Shown here: positions 15,009-18,751 of the stretch, piece by piece
Position numbering within the stretch: the first letter of the stretch is position 1
How the letters are laid out: every line of letters starts with the position of its first letter
Notes under the pieces: model-generated
The model's input: only the letters and a program-made list of their open reading frames with translations
Told to the model about the DNA's origin: nothing
Databases searched by the model: none
Made by a program: the position numbers and the translations under genes
Origin: Coemansia sp. RSA 1804
Lineage: Eukaryota > Kickxellomycota > Kickxellomycetes > Kickxellales > Kickxellaceae
Assembly: GCA_027578815.1 (NCBI GenBank)
Contig: JANBTH010000379.1
Span: forward strand, 1 to 18,751
Direction: 5' to 3'
DNA: 18,751 bases

Positions 15009-16523
15009 ATGGATGCATTTACTAGTACTGTCGACTCGCAAACCATTTGGCTTAACGGGTTTGACTATACAGGTTCAATTATGTCTATTCCCATCTGCTA
15101 TTGGTACGAAAACAAGGACAAAGACGCAGGGAAGGGTTTTATGCCTGCAGAAATACTGGAACGGGCCTTTTACATGGCAATGAAGGAGTTTCCTATTCTT
15201 GCGGGTACTCTGAAATCCAACGCCAGCAGTCGTCTGTATGTCGAGATTGATAAAAACAACCTAAACATGCCAGTGTACACGGATTCGTTCAGCGAGCTGA
15301 ACTACTCGACATTATGCAAGTCTGGATACAGCATTCGCAAGCTCCCAATTGACCTGAGTGGGGAGTACGGAGTCCCAGTTCCGTCTGGACTGGTGGGAGG
15401 GTCAATCAAACCAGCCCATATCCGTATTATCAGGTTCAAGGAAAATAGCGGAGTGCTTGTGTATGCCAGCATTGCACATTACATTACCGATGGGTACGGG
15501 TACACGCAATTTATGAACCGCTGGTCCGAGATATCCAGATGGCTGCAGCAGGATCCACAAGGCTCCAGCAGTGCATTGTTGCCAGTACGGCGGTATGTGC
15601 ACGACCGCTCAATTCACGACAGTATCAGTTCAAGCAGCACCGACGCTTTGGACAGTTTTGTTCTGGGAGTAAAGTCAGGCGGCAACCTGGTAACTAGGTG
15701 GCTCGCATGGGTGTCCCCTGAAACGCGAGCACGGGTATTCAAGGCACTATCCGACACAATCAGCCACAAATGCAGTTTTTTCCATGTATCTTCAGAAACA
15801 ATGGAAGTACTTCGTGCCAGAGTACAGGCCTACGCGCCTGAAGGCGTTAGATACTCAACCAATGATGTTATTGCGTCGTATCTAGCCATAGTTGTTGCAC
15901 AGGCAAAAGAGAAGGCGAGCGCTGACCGGTGGTGGAACAAGTCGATACCCATGGCAGTTTGCAAAACACTGGAGAACAGCGGTCTGAGCAAACCAGCACC
16001 ACCACCATGTCTGGCTGTTTTAATACCTGTCAATATGCGTACCCGTATAAGTCATCCGGACGCCAAGAATTACATGGGAGTAATGGTTTCAGGAAAAGGC
16101 ATACCTTTCACACATGAGTATCTCCAGCAAGGGCCTACAGACAAGACTCTGTCAGAAATGGCGCTCAAGATCCATGAAGCGCTCCCATCAATGAATGAAC
16201 GTTTTGCTGGTCAAGTCGGGAACCTAATAACCAGCGAGCCTGACATTTTTACAAGACAAGTGTTGGGCATGGCAACGGGGAGCCAGAAGCTGATATTCAG
16301 CAACCAGTCGCGGTTTGCCCACTACAGAGTTGATTTTGGAGCGGGTATCCCAAGCATGGTCCGCCATGCTCCTCATGCGTTCAATGATGTTGTGTATATA
16401 ATGCCCGCGAATCCGAAGACCGGTGGATGTGAGATCGAGTTTAACTTTGCACCAGATGTTGAAGCCAACATCACCAGCAACAACGACTGGATGAAGCTGG
16501 TGGATACATATGACAGCTACTAG
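15009..16523 (+). CDS. HXXXD (BAHD-like) acyltransferase, tandem copy 3
   Basis: Predicted 504-residue third paralogue. The catalytic motif is HYITD (His157, Asp161), and DFGAG is at 442-446. The extra residues relative to copies 1 and 2 lie in a proline-rich insertion, KPAPPPCLA, at about 330. The CC pair at about 94-95 of copies 1 and 2 is absent here. The protein ends DSY, lacking the terminal Met of the other two. The start is chosen at 15009 (MDAFTSTVDSQTIWLNG) to match the paralogues. An in-frame ATG at 14766 would add 81 residues, possibly read as a membrane-anchoring leader, but this is unlikely. AATAAA lies at 16564. The next gene converges on it, with 164 nt between stop codons. Both signature motifs are intact, so it should be active; the substrate is unknown. 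Confidence 0.88.
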   Translation: MDAFTSTVDSQTIWLNGFDYTGSIMSIPICYWYENKDKDAGKGFMPAEILERAFYMAMKEFPILAGTLKSNASSRLYVEIDKNNLNMPVYTDSFSELNYSTLCKSGYSIRKLPIDLSGEYGVPVPSGLVGGSIKPAHIRIIRFKENSGVLVYASIAHYITDGYGYTQFMNRWSEISRWLQQDPQGSSSALLPVRRYVHDRSIHDSISSSSTDALDSFVLGVKSGGNLVTRWLAWVSPETRARVFKALSDTISHKCSFFHVSSETMEVLRARVQAYAPEGVRYSTNDVIASYLAIVVAQAKEKASADRWWNKSIPMAVCKTLENSGLSKPAPPPCLAVLIPVNMRTRISHPDAKNYMGVMVSGKGIPFTHEYLQQGPTDKTLSEMALKIHEALPSMNERFAGQVGNLITSEPDIFTRQVLGMATGSQKLIFSNQSRFAHYRVDFGAGIPSMVRHAPHAFNDVVYIMPANPKTGGCEIEFNFAPDVEANITSNNDWMKLVDTYDSY

Positions 16524-16563
16524 TCAGTTTGCCTTTTCATTCTGTTAAACATATTTTCTGGAT

Positions 16564-16569
16564 AATAAA
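16564..16569 (+). terminator. AATAAA polyadenylation signal, acyltransferase 3
   Basis: AATAAA starts 41 nt after the stop of copy 3, in the short convergent gap before GGC1. Confidence 0.5.
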
Positions 16570-16686
16570 AGCAAATCCAAAACATTTCGACATCTAAATA
16601 TTTTCACAACGCTCAGTATAAAAGTATCCAGCTTGATAATTGTGCAGTAGAAAAAAAGAACAAGGAATCGTAATAAAAAAAAGCTT

Positions 16687-16692
16687 TTTATT
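16687..16692 (-). terminator. AATAAA overlapping the GGC1 stop codon
   Basis: Read on the minus strand, the last codons are CAA TAA followed by AAAGC, so AATAAA includes the stop codon itself. If used, cleavage 10-30 nt further on gives a very short 3' UTR, which would suit the 164-nt convergent gap. Confidence 0.45.
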
Positions 16693-17659
16693 GTCTAGCA
16701 GTAACATCGGAGGATGCCGAAGAGCCCTTAAGCATGGCATCAAAGGTGGGGATGAACCATTGGGCCAGCGTGAATCCAAAGACAAGCTTAGGACCAACAA
16801 CCAGGAGCTTGGGCGTCAGACCCTTGAAGAAGGAAGAGAACCCCTCCTGCTGGACCATCTTACGGATAATCGACATGCCGCTTTCGGGGTTATCGAAAGA
16901 ACGAGCCTGGATACGCGTCTTGATGACATCCATAGGAGCAGACACGGTGAGCGAGGCCACGGCACCACCGATCGAGGCAAAGAAGTTCTGCATAAACGAT
17001 GCAGTGTTGTAATCTTTGAGACCAAACATGTACTCCTTGACAAAGGCAGAGCCACCAAAGAGCGCAAACGAGCCAGGAGCATTGCGCACAACGGTCCATC
17101 CGGCACCACGATAAAGAGCCATTCCCTCGTCAGCAACAATCCTAAACAACCCGCGCCCCTTGAAGGCCTCAGGGTTAGTTTGGCGCTTGATCTTGAGCAC
17201 ATCAAGAGGCAGAAGCATAACCTCGCCGATACCGATCAATGAGCCAGCAGACGCATGCATGATGGCCTTGCCGTTGCGGTCGCCAAAGGCACGGGTGAAC
17301 GATTGGCCGTGGTGACGTTCCAAGTAGTCGCGAACAACGGGCTGGCCGCCAAACTTGTATATCCTTTGAGCGACCTTGTATCCAGCAGCGTAGCCGAGAC
17401 CCGGGAAGAGCGAGAAATACTTGGATAGCGTTGGTTTGGCTGAGGCCTCGCGGAAAACCACCTGGTTGAGCTTCCCCAGCGACTGCGACATGGTTTGCGA
17501 CCCACCAAAGATCCGCTCGGTGTTGCTCATAAGACGCTTGGCCACAGTGTCCACCGGGTGGAAGGTGAAGAGCTCGAGGATCCCGCTGGCTCCCGAACCC
17601 AAGACCCGGGCGGTTCCCGACTCGCTGTGCTTCTTCCCGCTGCTACCGACTGGCGACAT
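16688..17659 (-). CDS. GGC1: Mitochondrial GTP/GDP carrier (Ggc1)
   Basis: Predicted 323-residue inner-membrane carrier of the SLC25 family. It follows yeast Ggc1/Yhm1, which exchanges matrix GDP for cytosolic GTP and affects mitochondrial iron balance. The three repeats are evident from HPVDTVAKR (34-42), LPLDVLKIKRQ (150-160) and APMDVIKTRIQ (241-251). The first signature is the non-standard form seen in the yeast carrier. Highly characteristic segments include LFPGLGYAAGYKV (84-96), ASAGSLIGIGEVMLLP (136-151), RNAPGSFALFGG (192-203), FDNPESG (255-261) and KGLTPKLLVVGPKLVF (279-294). Length is slightly above that of yeast because of a longer N-terminus. No intron is needed. The start ATG is the first in frame. 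The TAA stop (16688-16690) lies inside a CAATAAA, so the polyadenylation signal overlaps the end of the gene. Confidence 0.93.
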   Translation of the reverse strand: MSPVGSSGKKHSESGTARVLGSGASGILELFTFHPVDTVAKRLMSNTERIFGGSQTMSQSLGKLNQVVFREASAKPTLSKYFSLFPGLGYAAGYKVAQRIYKFGGQPVVRDYLERHHGQSFTRAFGDRNGKAIMHASAGSLIGIGEVMLLPLDVLKIKRQTNPEAFKGRGLFRIVADEGMALYRGAGWTVVRNAPGSFALFGGSAFVKEYMFGLKDYNTASFMQNFFASIGGAVASLTVSAPMDVIKTRIQARSFDNPESGMSIIRKMVQQEGFSSFFKGLTPKLLVVGPKLVFGFTLAQWFIPTFDAMLKGSSASSDVTARQ

Positions 17660-17817
17660 TTCCTTATATTATTGTTGCAGAATATCAAGCAAATTAGAAC
17701 AAGAAGGAGAGAAATGAAAAAAGGTATTTAGACACCAAGCGCAAGGTAGGAAAGAAGAGGGGGGAGAAATGGATAGAAGAGGAAGATAAAAGTGGAAATG
17801 ATCCACAACCACGGAAC

Positions 17818-17837
17818 TTTTATTTTATTTTATTTTA
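17818..17837. repeat. TTTTA pentanucleotide repeat (4 units)
   Basis: Four perfect TTTTA units, about 160 nt upstream of the GGC1 start codon. Poly(dA:dT)-like tracts often keep fungal promoters nucleosome-poor; that role here is inferred. Confidence 0.7.
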
Positions 17838-18572
17838 TTTCTGTATGATCAACTGTGATAACAATCAGGGAAAAGCTATGATCTTTGCGACGAAAGAGTT
17901 TTTTTTATGTTTGCTTACGAGCATTTTTTCAAATGGGTTTTTTTTTGGTTGGGGGCGGATAATAAGCCTTGACTCACAAGTTCCGGTTCCACCAGCCAAA
18001 GATTTCTTTTTCGCAGCTCCTTTTGGCTGTAGAGATTATTTGAGTATTTTGGACAGTAGCTCGTAAGCAGCGAACATGTTGCCTAAAGCTCAATTTCAGT
18101 GATGAATGCGCGATAAAGCAGAGAAATAATGTATGTGCTGCTGTTTGTCATGCCAAAGATACGCTCAGCAACACAGTCACTGGTTCCAATGCATGGAGCT
18201 TGTCGCATTGATGAAGTTTTTGATGCATTACAGAGCATTAAGTTTGAAAAACAAAAAAAAATCGGCCCGAGAGACGGAGCCGAGCCGAGTCACAAGGATT
18301 ATCTGTCCGATTCCAACTCTGATCCCAAATTTTTTTCTGTCAGACTCAGCATCAAGAATCTAGAGATTAGGCGCTTACAATAATACTGAGACGCAGAGAA
18401 TGTCCTGCGGATATGTAAATAACTAAGGATCAAAAGAGAGATGGTCCATTTTTTCTTTTCCACTTTTCCTTATCTAGTCTTTTTTTGTGTGTTTTGCTCT
18501 CGAGTTCGCAAGGAAAGGAAAAAACAATAATCAGTTGCTTGCAATTCAACAAAGATTCTCTTGTCTTTGTTT

Positions 18573-18580
18573 TATATAAA
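18573..18580 (+). promoter_or_regulatory. TATA box for the gene at the right edge
   Basis: TATATAAA lies 42 nt before the ATG at 18615. At normal spacing this gives a transcript leader of only about 10 nt. Confidence 0.5.
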
Positions 18581-18614
18581 CCCAAGCACTAGTCTAGATT
18601 AAAAAGCCCCAAAA

Positions 18615-18751
18615 ATGCTTCGCACCACGGTTGCTCGTGCCGCAGTGGCGCGTAACAGCAGCGCAGCGCTAATGGCAACGCGCAAGGGAATGATGGTGAC
18701 CAGCAGCCGTCTGATGACTTCACTTTCGCGCCCTGCCATTGCGCACAACCA
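18615..18751 (+). CDS. Mitochondrially targeted protein, 5' fragment
   Basis: The first 45 codons of a gene continue past the window end. The segment begins MLRTTVARAAVARNSSAALM, is rich in Arg, Ala, Ser and Thr, and contains no Asp or Glu at all. That composition is typical of an amphipathic matrix-targeting presequence. Several arginines (3, 8, 13, 23, 32, 39) are spaced as on one helix face. A TATA box 42 nt upstream supports the start, and GCCCCAAAAATG is an acceptable start context. The mature protein is not visible, so no product can be named. Codon use is GC-rich, as in the MFS and GGC1 genes. Confidence 0.7.
   Translation, partial: MLRTTVARAAVARNSSAALMATRKGMMVTSSRLMTSLSRPAIAHN

Larger units (their letters stand above)
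17660..18614. other. Divergent intergenic region, no gene seen
   Basis: This 955-nt region holds the promoter of GGC1 (minus) and of the gene starting at 18615 (plus). Open frames of 73-84 codons near 17845-18383 have no motif, no paralogue in the window and residue use typical of noncoding DNA. A TTTTA repeat (17818-17837) and a TATA box (18573-18580) are listed separately. Confidence 0.6.

Noticed and set aside
16640..17242. 200-codon plus-strand frame antisense to GGC1
   Set aside because: It is the complement of a clearly recognisable mitochondrial carrier gene.
17845..18383. Frames of 73-84 codons between GGC1 and the right-edge gene
   Set aside because: No motif or supporting signals; phenylalanine-rich stretches come from T runs. 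Left as intergenic.

Overview
The window looks like nuclear DNA of a fungus. The recognisable genes are long, uninterrupted frames with fungal relatives: two 14-TM DHA2-type drug/H+ antiporters, three fungal HXXXD acyltransferases, a DUF2358 protein and the mitochondrial GTP/GDP carrier Ggc1. TATA boxes and AATAAA signals sit where a eukaryote would have them. The intron-poor layout would suit an early-diverging lineage such as Kickxellomycotina (Coemansia-like), but that placement is inference.

Layout: 1-1611 has no convincing gene. Two paralogous MFS exporters lie head to tail (1612-3348 and 3977-5749, both +), followed by a probable mitochondrial DUF2358 protein (5998-7164, +). From 7165 to 11306 there is an AT-rich stretch with no long ORF. 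Then come three tandem acyltransferase paralogues (11307-12809, 13180-14682, 15009-16523, all +). A convergent GGC1 gene (17659-16688, -) follows, and the first 45 codons of a mitochondrially targeted protein (18615 onward, +) run off the window end.

The AT-rich stretch is the most unusual part. It holds three diverged copies of a roughly 0.9-kb module. Each copy has a conserved upstream block, a TATA box, a tiny ORF about 120 nt downstream of it and an AATAAA about 145-160 nt after the stop. The ORFs encode 44, 39 and 49 residues and share an exactly spaced cysteine pattern, C-x2-C-x14-C-x-W-C, as in a minimal zinc ribbon. Such ORFs are short enough to be missed by gene callers. A fourth relic with ATG changed to ATC lies between modules 2 and 3. 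After module 3 there is a frame-broken gene (10691-11100), with possible fragments elsewhere. The locus therefore appears to have grown by repeated local duplication and decay.

The transporters and acyltransferases could together modify and export a small molecule, but the sequence shows only proximity. GGC1 and the DUF2358 gene look like unrelated housekeeping neighbours. All comparisons were made by eye; no database search was run.
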